From Lachnospiraceae bacterium (GTDB lineage: Bacteria > Bacillota > Clostridia > Lachnospirales > Lachnospiraceae): DNA of 6,156 nt. Positions 1 through 6,156 of the stretch are shown piece by piece (within the stretch, counting starts at the first letter, position 1; every line of letters starts with the position of its first letter). The DNA is taken from contig JAFUXY010000156.1 in the NCBI GenBank assembly GCA_017477005.1, positions 1 to 6,156 on the forward strand, in the 5' to 3' direction. A model generated the notes under the pieces. That model was not told where the DNA came from and did not search any database. It saw only the letters and a program-made list of their open reading frames with translations. The position numbers were made by a program, and so were the translations under genes.

Positions 1-311
1 AGGATCCGGCATTGTCCCTGCTGTCCCTGGCGATGAGGGCAGGAAAGATCAAGAGTGGGGAATATGCAGTAGAAAAAGCGGTGAAAAGCGGAGAAGCCCA
101 GTTGGTACTTGTGGCAGGAGACGCTTCAGCGAATACAAAAAAAGCATACCAGGATATGTGCCGTTTTTATCGGGTGAAATATTTGGAGTATGCGGACAAA
201 ACGATTCTCGGTGGGACGATTGGCAAGGAGTTTCGGGCGGCAATAGCTGTTTGCGAAGAGCATTTTGCCAAAGGTATTTCCGAAAAGGCAAATGCAGACT
301 ATACAGCGTGA
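1..311 (+). CDS. ylxQ: YlxQ-like L7Ae/L30e-family RNA-binding protein (5' partial)
   Basis: This is a small ribosome-associated protein of the L7Ae/L30e/S12e/Gadd45 fold, a family that typically binds kink-turn RNA; the precise role of the YlxQ branch is poorly defined. The reading frame is open from position 3 to the TGA at 309-311, giving 102 visible codons. Family-like features are an N-terminal helix with LAMRAGKIKSGE, a central strand and turn with LVLVAGDASANTKK, and a C-terminal GKEFRAAIAVCEEHFAK. The TTG at position 12 could be read as a start, but the in-frame codons before it (Asp-Pro-Ala) and normal family length of about 100 residues suggest that the true start lies a few codons upstream of the window. 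Its stop is 13 nt before the infB start, the standard ylxQ-infB arrangement. I am sure of the family and fairly sure of the name; only the N-terminus is missing. Confidence 0.88.
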   Translation, partial: DPALSLLSLAMRAGKIKSGEYAVEKAVKSGEAQLVLVAGDASANTKKAYQDMCRFYRVKYLEYADKTILGGTIGKEFRAAIAVCEEHFAKGISEKANADYTA

Positions 312-312
312 C

Positions 313-317
313 GGAGG
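313..317 (+). promoter_or_regulatory. Shine-Dalgarno site of infB
   Basis: GGAGG lies directly after the ylxQ stop and 7 nt before the ATG at 325. A competing ATG at 321 is only 3 nt from the site and opens an 8-codon out-of-frame ORF. The spacing and the family-like protein start ([13 protein letters not shown]) favour 325. A further in-frame ATG at 334 is less well spaced. Confidence 0.8.
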
Positions 318-324
318 TGGATGA

Positions 325-3300
325 ATGGCAAGAATGAGAGTGAATGAATTAGCGAGGGAGCTTGGCGTGCCCAACAAAGATATATTGAAGTATTTGAACG
401 AGAACGGCCACGCTGTGAAAAGCCATTCAAGCAGTATAGAGGATGCCGCCATCTCTCTGGTGCGTAGTCGTTTCCAGAAACAATCGGAGGGCGCTGCAAA
501 GCCTGCAGAAAGCGCTGCCGCCAAACCAGCCGAAAAAACACCGACCGAGAACGCCGTTTCCAAACCGGTGGAGAAAACACCGGGCGAGAACGCCGCTTCC
601 AAACTGGTGGAGAAATCACCGGCCGAGAGTGCTGAAAAACCGGCTGAAAAAGCTCCCGTTGAGAAGGCTGCTGCGGCAAATAATGCGGCGGCAAAGCCAG
701 TGAACAAGGCATCCGGCGAAAATGCGGCAAAGCCTGTGGAAAAACCATCGCCAGACAAAGCGGCGAAGGCAAAAGCGCCGCAGAAGCAGGGCGCGGATCG
801 TTCGAGCGCAACTGTCCGAACGGACAGGAAACCTCCGTTGAAGGCGGCGCAGGGAACCGGTACACCGGCTTCTGCACCGACAGGAGAGGGAGATGAACGC
901 CGGAAAAGGCTGCGTCCGAAAAAGAAAAATGTGACGACGGTGATCAACCGCAAGTATCTGAGCCAACAAGGGGGCGGTGGTTCCGGCACGGAACGCAAAC
1001 AGGGCGAAGGGCGGAGACGTGAAAAGAATCGTCGTTCGAACCAGGAGCGAGAGGGTTCGCGCAGAAGCGGGTTCGGACAGGGAATGTCCAATCGGATCAT
1101 TCGGCCCCGTCCGGAAAGTGAGCGTACGGTGCGTCCGAAAGCGACGCTGCCCAAGCCGGAAGAGGAACTGATCCTCCTTTCGACGCCTCCGGCAGAGCCG
1201 GAACAGATAAAAGAGAGTACGGAAGCTGCGGCACAGGCAAGCCCAATCGCTGAAACGGTAGCATCCGGGAGCAAAGCAGACCAGGATGTTTCCGAGCAGG
1301 CCGTTTCTGTGGAAAAGACAGAGACAAAAGCGGAAGCGGAGAATGTGCCGCATGTATCGGATACGGCGCAGTCTGTTGAGTCCGGTGGGGCTAAAACGCA
1401 GCCGAAGTCTGAGTCTGCTTCCAAACCGCAGGAAACAGCCAAAGGACAGGAAACTTCCCGCAATCAAAATGCGGCAAAATCGCAGCAGAATAAAGGAAAA
1501 GGACAAAATAAAGGCCAGGGCGCGTCCAAGGGTCAGCAGGGCAAAGGCGGCAATGGATTTGTCAAAAATCAAAATCAGGCTTCTTCCAAGTCAGGAGGTG
1601 GACAGGGTCAGAAGGCGGCCACCGGAAAAGACGCTGGAAAGAATAAAAAACGCAAAAAAGATAGAGATTCTCTGGGTAAGAAGCAGGAACGCTACGTCAA
1701 TCTGGAGAAGAAAGAGAGGAACAAGCGCACGAAGAATCAAAATAAACAGCCTCAGGAGCGAAAGTCGGATGAAATTCTGACGTTGGTATTACCGGAAAGA
1801 CTGACCATTCGTGAGTTGGCAGACAAGATACAGATCGCACCTTCGGCGATCGTCAAGCAGCTCTTCATGAAAGGCACCATGGTGACGGTGAACCAGACCA
1901 TTGAGTACGAACAGGCCGAAGAAATCGCGCTCGAGTATAATTGTATTTGCGAGCCGGAGGAGAAGGTGGATGTGATTGCAGAGCTTCTGAAGGAAGATGA
2001 GGAAGATCCAAGAACCCTGAAGCCGCGTCCGCCCGTGGTCTGCGTGATGGGTCATGTCGACCATGGAAAGACCTCCTTGCTCGACGCGATCCGGGATACC
2101 AGAGTGACGGCCAGAGAAGCGGGTGGAATCACGCAAAAGATCGGCGCCTATGTGGTGTCGGTGGACGATCAGAAGATCACCTTCCTCGATACGCCGGGTC
2201 ACGAAGCCTTTACAGCGATGCGTATGCGCGGTGCCAATTCCACCGATATTGCCATCCTCGTTGTAGCGGCCGATGATGGCGTGATGCCTCAGACCGTCGA
2301 GGCGATCAACCATGCGAAGGCTGCCAATATCGAAATCATCGTGGCGATCAACAAGATTGACAAACCCAATGCCAATATCGACCGCGTGAAGCAGGAGCTT
2401 TCTGAATATGAGCTGATTCCCTCGGATTGGGGCGGCAGTACGGAGTTTGTGGCGGTTTCGGCCAAGACGCAAGAGGGCATTGACGACCTGTTGGAGATGA
2501 TTCTTTTGACCTCCGAGGTGTTGGAGCTGAAGTCCAATCCGAAGCGAAATGCGAGAGGTCTCGTGATCGAGGCCGAGCTCGACAAGGGACGCGGCGCAGT
2601 AGCGACGGTTCTGGTACAAAAGGGGACATTGAAAGTAGGCGATCCGGTAGCGGCCGGAAGTTCATTCGGACGTGTACGCGCCATGACCAACGACAACGGC
2701 GAAAATGTTCGTACCGCCGGGCCTTCAATGCCGGTGGAGATCATTGGTCTCTCAGAGGTACCCAAGGCAGGAGAAATCTTTGTCGCTATGGATTCGGAAA
2801 AGGAGGCACGCAGCTTCGCCAGCACCTTTGTGTCCGAGAGCAAGAATCGCATGGTCGAAGAGTCCAGGATGAAGATGTCCCTCGATGATCTGTTTACGCA
2901 GATTCAGGCAGGCAATTTGAAGGAACTCGATATCATTGTGAAAGCGGACGTACAGGGGTCCGTGGAAGCGGTGCGTCAGTCCCTCGAAAAGCTGTCCAAC
3001 GAAGAAGTGGTTGTGAAGGTAATCCACGGCGGAGTCGGCGCAATTACAGAGAGCGATGTCAACCTGGCATCTGCTTCCAACGCCATTATCATTGGATTCA
3101 ATGTGCGCCCGGATGCGATCGCCAAACAGCGGGCAGACCAGGAAGGCGTGGATGTACGCCTTTACAAAGTAATCTACAACGCAATCGAAGATGTGGAAGC
3201 AGCTATGAAGGGTATGCTCGAGCCGGTCTTCGAGGAGAAGATCATTGGACATGCTGAGGTGCGTCAGATCTTCAAGTCTTCGGAGGTTGGAAATATCGCC

Positions 3301-3534
3301 GGTTCGTATGTGACGGATGGTTATTTTGTACGAGATTGCAAGATCCGTATCCGCCGTGGCGAGGATCAAGTTTACGAGGGTTCGCTGGCTTCACTGAAGC
3401 GTTTCAAAGACGATGTCAAGGAAGTGAAGTCTGGTTATGAATGCGGTTTGGTCTTTGATGGATTCGGAGAAATGGAAGAAGAGGATATTATCGAGGCCTA
3501 TATCATGGTAGAAGTGCCGCGGGATCGATTGTAA
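325..3534 (+). CDS. infB: Translation initiation factor IF-2
   Basis: IF-2 is the cytoplasmic GTPase that places fMet-tRNA on the 30S subunit and promotes 50S joining. Domains in order: a first IF2N module at residues 1-50; a low-complexity linker at about 51-484; a second IF2N module at about 486-540; the G domain at about 569-735; beta-barrel domain II from about 743; domain III at about 853-960; and the C-terminal initiator-tRNA-binding domain from about 955 to the end, with the ECGLVF segment. All GTPase motifs are present: G1 GHVDHGKT (576-583), G2 with T603 in GGITQ, G3 DTPGHE (622-627, with the catalytic His626), G4 NKID (676-679) and G5 SAK (712-714). The 1069-aa length exceeds B. subtilis IF-2 (about 716 aa) and E. 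coli IF-2 (about 890 aa); nearly all the extra length is linker. No frameshift or missing key residue is seen. The gene follows ylxQ and precedes rbfA in the usual order. Confidence 0.98.
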   Translation: MARMRVNELARELGVPNKDILKYLNENGHAVKSHSSSIEDAAISLVRSRFQKQSEGAAKPAESAAAKPAEKTPTENAVSKPVEKTPGENAASKLVEKSPAESAEKPAEKAPVEKAAAANNAAAKPVNKASGENAAKPVEKPSPDKAAKAKAPQKQGADRSSATVRTDRKPPLKAAQGTGTPASAPTGEGDERRKRLRPKKKNVTTVINRKYLSQQGGGGSGTERKQGEGRRREKNRRSNQEREGSRRSGFGQGMSNRIIRPRPESERTVRPKATLPKPEEELILLSTPPAEPEQIKESTEAAAQASPIAETVASGSKADQDVSEQAVSVEKTETKAEAENVPHVSDTAQSVESGGAKTQPKSESASKPQETAKGQETSRNQNAAKSQQNKGKGQNKGQGASKGQQGKGGNGFVKNQNQASSKSGGGQGQKAATGKDAGKNKKRKKDRDSLGKKQERYVNLEKKERNKRTKNQNKQPQERKSDEILTLVLPERLTIRELADKIQIAPSAIVKQLFMKGTMVTVNQTIEYEQAEEIALEYNCICEPEEKVDVIAELLKEDEEDPRTLKPRPPVVCVMGHVDHGKTSLLDAIRDTRVTAREAGGITQKIGAYVVSVDDQKITFLDTPGHEAFTAMRMRGANSTDIAILVVAADDGVMPQTVEAINHAKAANIEIIVAINKIDKPNANIDRVKQELSEYELIPSDWGGSTEFVAVSAKTQEGIDDLLEMILLTSEVLELKSNPKRNARGLVIEAELDKGRGAVATVLVQKGTLKVGDPVAAGSSFGRVRAMTNDNGENVRTAGPSMPVEIIGLSEVPKAGEIFVAMDSEKEARSFASTFVSESKNRMVEESRMKMSLDDLFTQIQAGNLKELDIIVKADVQGSVEAVRQSLEKLSNEEVVVKVIHGGVGAITESDVNLASASNAIIIGFNVRPDAIAKQRADQEGVDVRLYKVIYNAIEDVEAAMKGMLEPVFEEKIIGHAEVRQIFKSSEVGNIAGSYVTDGYFVRDCKIRIRRGEDQVYEGSLASLKRFKDDVKEVKSGYECGLVFDGFGEMEEEDIIEAYIMVEVPRDRL
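523..762 (+). repeat. Degenerate Lys-Pro-x-Glu-Lys repeats in the IF-2 linker
   Basis: Residues 67-146 of IF-2 consist of about six imperfect copies that begin KPAEK, KPVEK, KLVEK, KPAEK, KPVNK and KPVEK, at residues 67, 80, 93, 105, 124 and 136. The first two units are 13 codons (39 nt) long and differ at only a few residues ([13 protein letters not shown] and [13 protein letters not shown]); later ones vary in length from 12 to 19 codons. DNA similarity is clear between the first three copies, consistent with tandem duplication followed by drift. The region is rich in Ala, Pro, Lys and Glu and is probably disordered or in extended helix. Confidence 0.8.
1423..1764 (+). other. Lys/Gly/Gln-rich low-complexity segment of IF-2
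   Basis: Residues 367-480 of IF-2 are dominated by Lys, Gly, Gln, Asn and Arg, with short motifs such as KGKGQNKGQ and [10 protein letters not shown], and carry strong net positive charge. They lie just before the second IF2N module. A basic, flexible segment of this sort next to the ribosome-binding core may touch rRNA, but that is inference. Confidence 0.7.
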
Positions 3535-3578
3535 TATCAGCACAAGCTTCCATGTCAGGCTAGATCGGGGAGAGCGAT

Positions 3579-3965
3579 ATGAGAAAGCGCAGTGTGAAAA
3601 TGGATCGGATCAACGAGGATGTTTACCGCACTTTATCTGAGATTATCCGCAGTGAGGTGAAGGATCCGAGAGTGGATGCGATGACAAGTATTACCTCTGT
3701 GGAGGTGGCAAAGGATCTAAAGACCGCAAAAGTATATATCAGTGTGTTGGGAGATGCGTCCGTTTTGGAGGGGACGATGGAGGGATTGAAAAGCTCGTCC
3801 GGGTTCATTCGGAGCCGCTTAGCGAAGGAATGCAATCTCCGAAACACACCAGAATTGCGGTTTATAGCCGATTCATCGATTGCCTATGGGATGAAAATGT
3901 CGCAGATGATCGATGATGTGATCGCAAAAGAGCATAGGGAAGAAGAGGAAACAGACGATGAGTGA
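3579..3965 (+). CDS. rbfA: Ribosome-binding factor A
   Basis: RbfA binds the immature 30S subunit near the 5' end of 16S rRNA and the neck, and supports late 16S maturation, especially in the cold. The 128-aa product has the single type II KH fold of the family: an N-terminal helix (DRINEDVYRTLSEII, 9-23), the KDPR turn (28-31), the strand pair around SVEVAKDLKTAKVYISVLGD (40-59), the GFIRSRLAKE helix (75-84), the RNTPELRF segment and a final SIAYGMKM helix. The tail is acidic (EEEETDDE). In the helix-kink-helix element the common Ala-x-Gly is Ser-x-Gly here (S73, G75). The start at ATG 3579 is backed by GGGGAG at 3567-3572. The gene is 44 nt downstream of infB, and its last 8 nt overlap nrnA. 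Confidence 0.96.
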   Translation: MRKRSVKMDRINEDVYRTLSEIIRSEVKDPRVDAMTSITSVEVAKDLKTAKVYISVLGDASVLEGTMEGLKSSSGFIRSRLAKECNLRNTPELRFIADSSIAYGMKMSQMIDDVIAKEHREEEETDDE

Positions 3966-4923
3966 GTGGACTTTTGAAAAAATCATAGGCGATGCCGCGT
4001 CCGTGGCCATTGCTGGACATGTGCGTCCGGATGGGGACTGTGTGGGTTCCTGTATGGGGGTGTACAATTATATGCGCACCAATTTTCCGGAGGTGAGAGC
4101 GCAGGTATATTTGGAGCCGATTCCGGATTCCTATCTTTTTTTGGCAAATACAGATCAGGTGCGTGTGCCCGGAGAAGACGAGCCGGTCTACGATCTGTTT
4201 ATTTGTCTGGACTGTGGCGATATCAAGCGTTTGGGACCGTCTGGCGGTTTGTTTGAGTCGGCCAAACGGACTTTCTGCGTGGATCATCATATGGCGGAGC
4301 ATGATTTTGCGGATGGAAATTATGTAAAGCCGAAAGCCAGCTCCACCAGTGAATTGTTGTGCGAGCTGATGGATATGGATAAGATCACAAAGGAGACGGC
4401 GGAGTGTCTGTACACCGGGATTGTGGATGATACGGGAGTCTTCCAATACGATTGCACGTCTTCAAAAACCATGCGTATAGCCGGAGAGCTGATCGACAAG
4501 GGAGTGCATTTTTCCTCTTTGATCGAGAGGGTATTCTATGAAAAGACCTACGCACAGAATCGGATTCTGGCGGTGGCTTTGCTCTCGGCCAAGCTGCATG
4601 AAAATGGGCGTATCATTTCTACCTGGCTATCCAAGGAAACGATGGACGAATACGGTGTGAAAGCGATTGATACAGAGGGAATTGTGGAACAGCTTCGGAC
4701 GACGCGGGGCGTGGATGCCGCTATTTTCCTCCACGAAAATGAGGATGGAACCTACAAGGGTTCGTTGCGGACCAGCGCGGATATCAATCTGGTCAATATC
4801 GCAAAGCTCTTTGGGGGAGGCGGACATGCCAAGGCAGCTGGATTCACGGCGACGGGCGATCCGGAGACAGAGATTATTCCCAAGATACTTTCCGCTTTGG
4901 ATCAAGAGTTTGCGTCACTATAA
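3958..4923 (+). CDS. nrnA: DHH-family nanoRNase / pAp phosphatase NrnA
   Basis: NrnA-type enzymes degrade RNAs of about 2-5 nt and in Bacillus also dephosphorylate 3'-phosphoadenosine 5'-phosphate (pAp) to AMP, using Mn ions in the cytoplasm. The 321-aa length matches the family (B. subtilis NrnA is about 313 aa). The DHH domain shows motif I HVRPDGDCVGS (21-31), motif II LDCGD (84-88, metal-binding D85), motif III DHH (109-111) and motif IV TGIVDDTG (153-160). The C-terminal DHHA1 substrate-binding domain carries GGGGHAKAAG (286-295). All expected metal and substrate residues look intact. ATG 3958 overlaps the end of rbfA by 8 nt and has AGAGGA at 3944-3949 inside the rbfA tail, which suggests translational coupling. 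Substrate preference (nanoRNA, pAp or c-di-nucleotide products) cannot be settled from sequence alone. Confidence 0.94.
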   Translation: MSEWTFEKIIGDAASVAIAGHVRPDGDCVGSCMGVYNYMRTNFPEVRAQVYLEPIPDSYLFLANTDQVRVPGEDEPVYDLFICLDCGDIKRLGPSGGLFESAKRTFCVDHHMAEHDFADGNYVKPKASSTSELLCELMDMDKITKETAECLYTGIVDDTGVFQYDCTSSKTMRIAGELIDKGVHFSSLIERVFYEKTYAQNRILAVALLSAKLHENGRIISTWLSKETMDEYGVKAIDTEGIVEQLRTTRGVDAAIFLHENEDGTYKGSLRTSADINLVNIAKLFGGGGHAKAAGFTATGDPETEIIPKILSALDQEFASL

Positions 4924-4934
4924 AAAGGTGGCGG

Positions 4935-4985
4935 ATGATTCAACCTATGACGAAAAAACCTTCAGGGGAAATCTATGAAATATAA
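4935..4985 (+). other. Possible 16-codon leader ORF overlapping the truB start
   Basis: An ATG at 4935 opens a frame encoding MIQPMTKKPSGEIYEI and ending at TAA 4983-4985, 11 nt inside truB in a different frame. AAAGGTGG at 4924-4931 lies just upstream at plausible ribosome-binding spacing (3 nt from the final G, about 6 nt from AAAGG). The truB Shine-Dalgarno sequence lies inside this short frame, so ribosomes reading it would end beside the truB start. It may instead be a chance ORF in a 51-nt gap; there is no family evidence. Confidence 0.2.
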
Positions 4986-6042
4986 GGAAAATACATTCAC
5001 CGGCTTCTTGAATATATACAAAGAAGCCGGTTTTACGTCTCATGACGTTGTGGCGAAATTAAGAGGCCTTCTAAAACAGAAGAAAATCGGACATTTGGGG
5101 ACTTTGGATCCAAATGCAGTAGGGGTGTTGCCGGTAGCCTTGGGACGGGCGACGAAAACCATCTCACTTTTGGAGGATCATACCAAGGAATATGATTGCA
5201 GGACGCGGCTCGGAGTTGAAACAGACACCTACGATATCTGGGGCAATGTTGTTGAAATGCGCTCAGTAGAAGTTACCGAAGAAGAAGTGGAACAAGTGGT
5301 AAATTCTTTTCTAGGTCTCTCTCAGCAGACACCGCCCATGTATTCTGCCAAAAAACAGAACGGGAAGCGTTTGTATGAGTTGGCCAGGGAAGGGAAGTCC
5401 GTTGAGCGTCCAGCTGTCCCTATATATATAGAAGAAATACGAATCGTAGAGATGAATCTGCCTGAAGTGACGTTCCATGTGGCTTGCTCGAAAGGCACCT
5501 ATATCCGCAGTATTTGTCATGATATTGGGAAAAAACTAGGCTGCGGCGCCTGCATGGAAGGCTTGACAAGGACCAGGGCCGGACAGTTTCGGATAGAAGA
5601 AGCACGGTCATTGTCGGAGATTGAAGAGTTGATTTGCGATTTTGAAGGAGAAAAACCGCTTTCAAACCTTCTGATTCCCATCGACCGGGCTTTTGAAAAT
5701 CTGCCAAAGATCATCTGTAGGAAGGAAGCGCAACGAAAAGCGGAAAATGGTGGCGTTTTATCGCTAAACGAAATCCTTCTTTCAAAGATAGATGATTCAA
5801 CTAAAATCCGGGTGGATGTACAAAAAATCGAAAATATGTTCGCTAATTCGTGGAAAAATAATTCAACTAATTCGTCTGAATTTTCTGAAAATAATTCAAG
5901 CGAAATGTTGGCCTCTGATTTTCAAAAATTACAAGCGGAAAAATCTCCGATTGTGCGTGCATATCTGTATGAGAATGAGTTTCTCGGAATTTATGAGTGG
6001 AGTGGCGAAAATTTCGTTCCAAGAAAGGTCTTGTTAGCATGA
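4975..6042 (+). CDS. truB: tRNA pseudouridine(55) synthase TruB
   Basis: TruB isomerises U55 to pseudouridine in the T-arm of nearly all elongator tRNAs and also acts as a tRNA-folding chaperone. The catalytic domain (about residues 8-240) begins TGFLNIYKEAGFTSHDVV and contains GHLGTLDPNAVGVLP with the catalytic aspartate D45, PPMYSAKKQNGKRLYELA with the active-site tyrosine region, and GTYIRSICHDIG with the conserved R178. The C-terminal PUA-like part ends normally with YLYENEFLGIYEW and a PRKVLL tail. At 355 aa the protein is about 45 residues longer than B. subtilis TruB (about 309 aa); the extra lies at about residues 265-322. ATG 4975 follows AGGGGA at 4964-4969. The gene is 51 nt after nrnA and overlaps ribF by 4 nt. 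Enzyme identity is secure; the effect of the insert is unknown. Confidence 0.96.
   Translation: MKYKENTFTGFLNIYKEAGFTSHDVVAKLRGLLKQKKIGHLGTLDPNAVGVLPVALGRATKTISLLEDHTKEYDCRTRLGVETDTYDIWGNVVEMRSVEVTEEEVEQVVNSFLGLSQQTPPMYSAKKQNGKRLYELAREGKSVERPAVPIYIEEIRIVEMNLPEVTFHVACSKGTYIRSICHDIGKKLGCGACMEGLTRTRAGQFRIEEARSLSEIEELICDFEGEKPLSNLLIPIDRAFENLPKIICRKEAQRKAENGGVLSLNEILLSKIDDSTKIRVDVQKIENMFANSWKNNSTNSSEFSENNSSEMLASDFQKLQAEKSPIVRAYLYENEFLGIYEWSGENFVPRKVLLA
4999..5031 (+). other. Perfect 11-bp stem-loop within truB codons 9-19
   Basis: ACCGGCTTCTT at 4999-5009 and AAGAAGCCGGT at 5021-5031 are exact reverse complements around an 11-nt AT-rich loop. The RNA would continue with UUU after the last paired U (T run 5031-5034), which resembles an intrinsic terminator with a short U tract. 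It begins 24 nt after the truB start codon. The structure is certain as a palindrome; any function in attenuation, translational control or RNA processing is inference. The encoded residues are conserved-looking TruB residues, so coincidence from protein constraint is possible. Confidence 0.5.
5767..5940 (+). other. AT-rich, Asn/Ser-rich insert in the C-terminal part of TruB
   Basis: Residues about 265-322 separate the start of the C-terminal domain (ending near ENGGVL) from its usual last strands (IVRAYLYENEFLGIY). Part of the segment is low complexity, with runs such as NNSTNSSEFSENNSS (295-309). G+C is about 28-32% over 5821-5940, compared with about 58% in the infB G-domain start. The reading frame stays intact through it. 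Boundaries are approximate because no alignment could be run. Confidence 0.65.
5843..5899 (+). repeat. Imperfect tandem duplication inside the TruB insert
   Basis: Two adjacent units both begin CTAATTCGT and both end AAAATAATTCAA: 5843-5866 (24 nt) and 5867-5899 (33 nt). The second carries about 9 extra nt in its middle, so the frame is kept. The encoded residues are roughly ANSWKNNS followed by TNSSEFSENNS (290-308). Confidence 0.6.
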
Positions 6043-6156
6043 GAATACTACACAATTTTGGTGAATCGAAACTCAACAAAAATGCAGCCTTAACCGTTGG
6101 AAAATTCGATGGATTACATTTGGGTCATGATTATCTGATCGATCAGATTGTACAAA
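6039..6156 (+). CDS. ribF: Riboflavin kinase / FAD synthetase (3' partial)
   Basis: RibF is normally bifunctional: it phosphorylates riboflavin to FMN and adenylylates FMN to FAD in the cytoplasm. Only the first 39 codons and one base are in the window. They show the N-terminal nucleotidyltransferase signature TVGKFDGLHLGH (residues 19-30), which matches the G-x-FDG-x-H-x-GH pattern of the FAD synthetase domain, followed by a helix with DYLIDQIVQ. ATG 6039 overlaps the truB stop as ATGA, a typical coupling arrangement, with a modest AAAGG at 6024-6028. The C-terminal riboflavin kinase domain lies beyond the window, so bifunctionality is assumed from the family and from its usual place after truB. 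Confidence 0.92.
   Translation, partial: MRILHNFGESKLNKNAALTVGKFDGLHLGHDYLIDQIVQ

Noticed and set aside
321..347. ATG at 321 as an alternative start near infB
   Set aside because: It is out of frame with infB, only 3 nt from the ribosome-binding site, and stops after 8 codons.
126..1463. A 445-codon open frame on the - strand opposite ylxQ and the infB linker
   Set aside because: It lies antisense to two well-supported genes. Its Ser/Ala/Phe-rich product mirrors the biased linker codons on the + strand, and no domain or ribosome-binding site is recognisable.
616..1572. A 318-codon - strand open frame rich in Arg, Leu and Phe
   Set aside because: It is a second antisense shadow of the same low-complexity infB region. 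Absence of stops follows from the codon bias opposite.
1789..2619. A 276-codon - strand open frame opposite the IF-2 G domain
   Set aside because: The + strand carries all five GTPase motifs here. The antisense product, rich in His, Arg and Leu, shows no known motif.
3535..3578. A possible regulatory element or small ORF in the infB-rbfA gap
   Set aside because: Only a 3-codon ORF and a weak 5-bp hairpin with a G-U pair are present. Nothing beyond the rbfA ribosome-binding site is supported.
4951..5034. An antiterminator-like alternative pairing of 4955-4963 with 5023-5034
   Set aside because: It needs a 3-nt bulge and gives only about 9 pairs, mostly A-U, so it would not compete with the perfect 11-bp stem. 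No riboswitch-like fold is visible in the short gap.
4934..5801. The 11-mer GATGATTCAAC found at 4934 and 5791
   Set aside because: A few exact 11-mer repeats are expected by chance in a window of this size, and the flanks do not match.
1..6156. A novel defence, mobile or secretion system
   Set aside because: Every long + strand frame is a recognised housekeeping gene in its usual order. There are no transposase, integrase, phage, CRISPR or toxin-antitoxin signatures on either strand.

Overview
The window holds part of the conserved bacterial translation and transcription operon usually ordered nusA-ylxR-ylxQ-infB-rbfA-nrnA-truB-ribF. All genes are on the + strand and packed tightly. The gene order, an L7Ae-type YlxQ protein ahead of infB, and a DHH-family NrnA between rbfA and truB point to a Firmicute. 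The detailed protein sequences look most like Clostridia, probably Lachnospiraceae-like, but that placement is inferred from gene order and general resemblance, not from a search.

Layout: positions 1-311 hold the ylxQ-like ribosome-associated gene, cut at its 5' end by the window edge. 325-3534 is infB (translation initiation factor IF-2, 1069 aa) with an unusually long low-complexity N-terminal linker. 3579-3965 is rbfA (30S maturation factor). 3958-4923 is nrnA (nanoRNase / pAp phosphatase) and overlaps rbfA by 8 nt. 4975-6042 is truB (tRNA U55 pseudouridine synthase) with an extended, AT-rich C-terminal insert. 6039-6156 is the start of ribF (riboflavin kinase / FAD synthetase), overlapping truB in ATGA fashion and cut by the 3' window edge. 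The only gaps are 13, 44 and 51 nt; no gap exceeds 300 nt.

The genes share a theme: starting translation (IF-2), assembling the small subunit (RbfA), an RNA-binding ribosome-associated protein (YlxQ), tRNA modification (TruB) and recycling of very short RNAs (NrnA). RibF is a common passenger at the end of this cluster. Overlaps and short spacings suggest one polycistronic transcript with translational coupling; no convincing internal terminator between genes is visible.

I see no mobile element, CRISPR array, tRNA, rRNA or undescribed defence-type system. The points worth a second look are small: a perfect 11-bp stem-loop with a short T run inside the first codons of truB, an AT-rich Asn/Ser insert in TruB built partly by an imperfect tandem duplication, the repeat-rich and charge-segregated IF-2 linker, and a possible 16-codon leader ORF overlapping the truB start.
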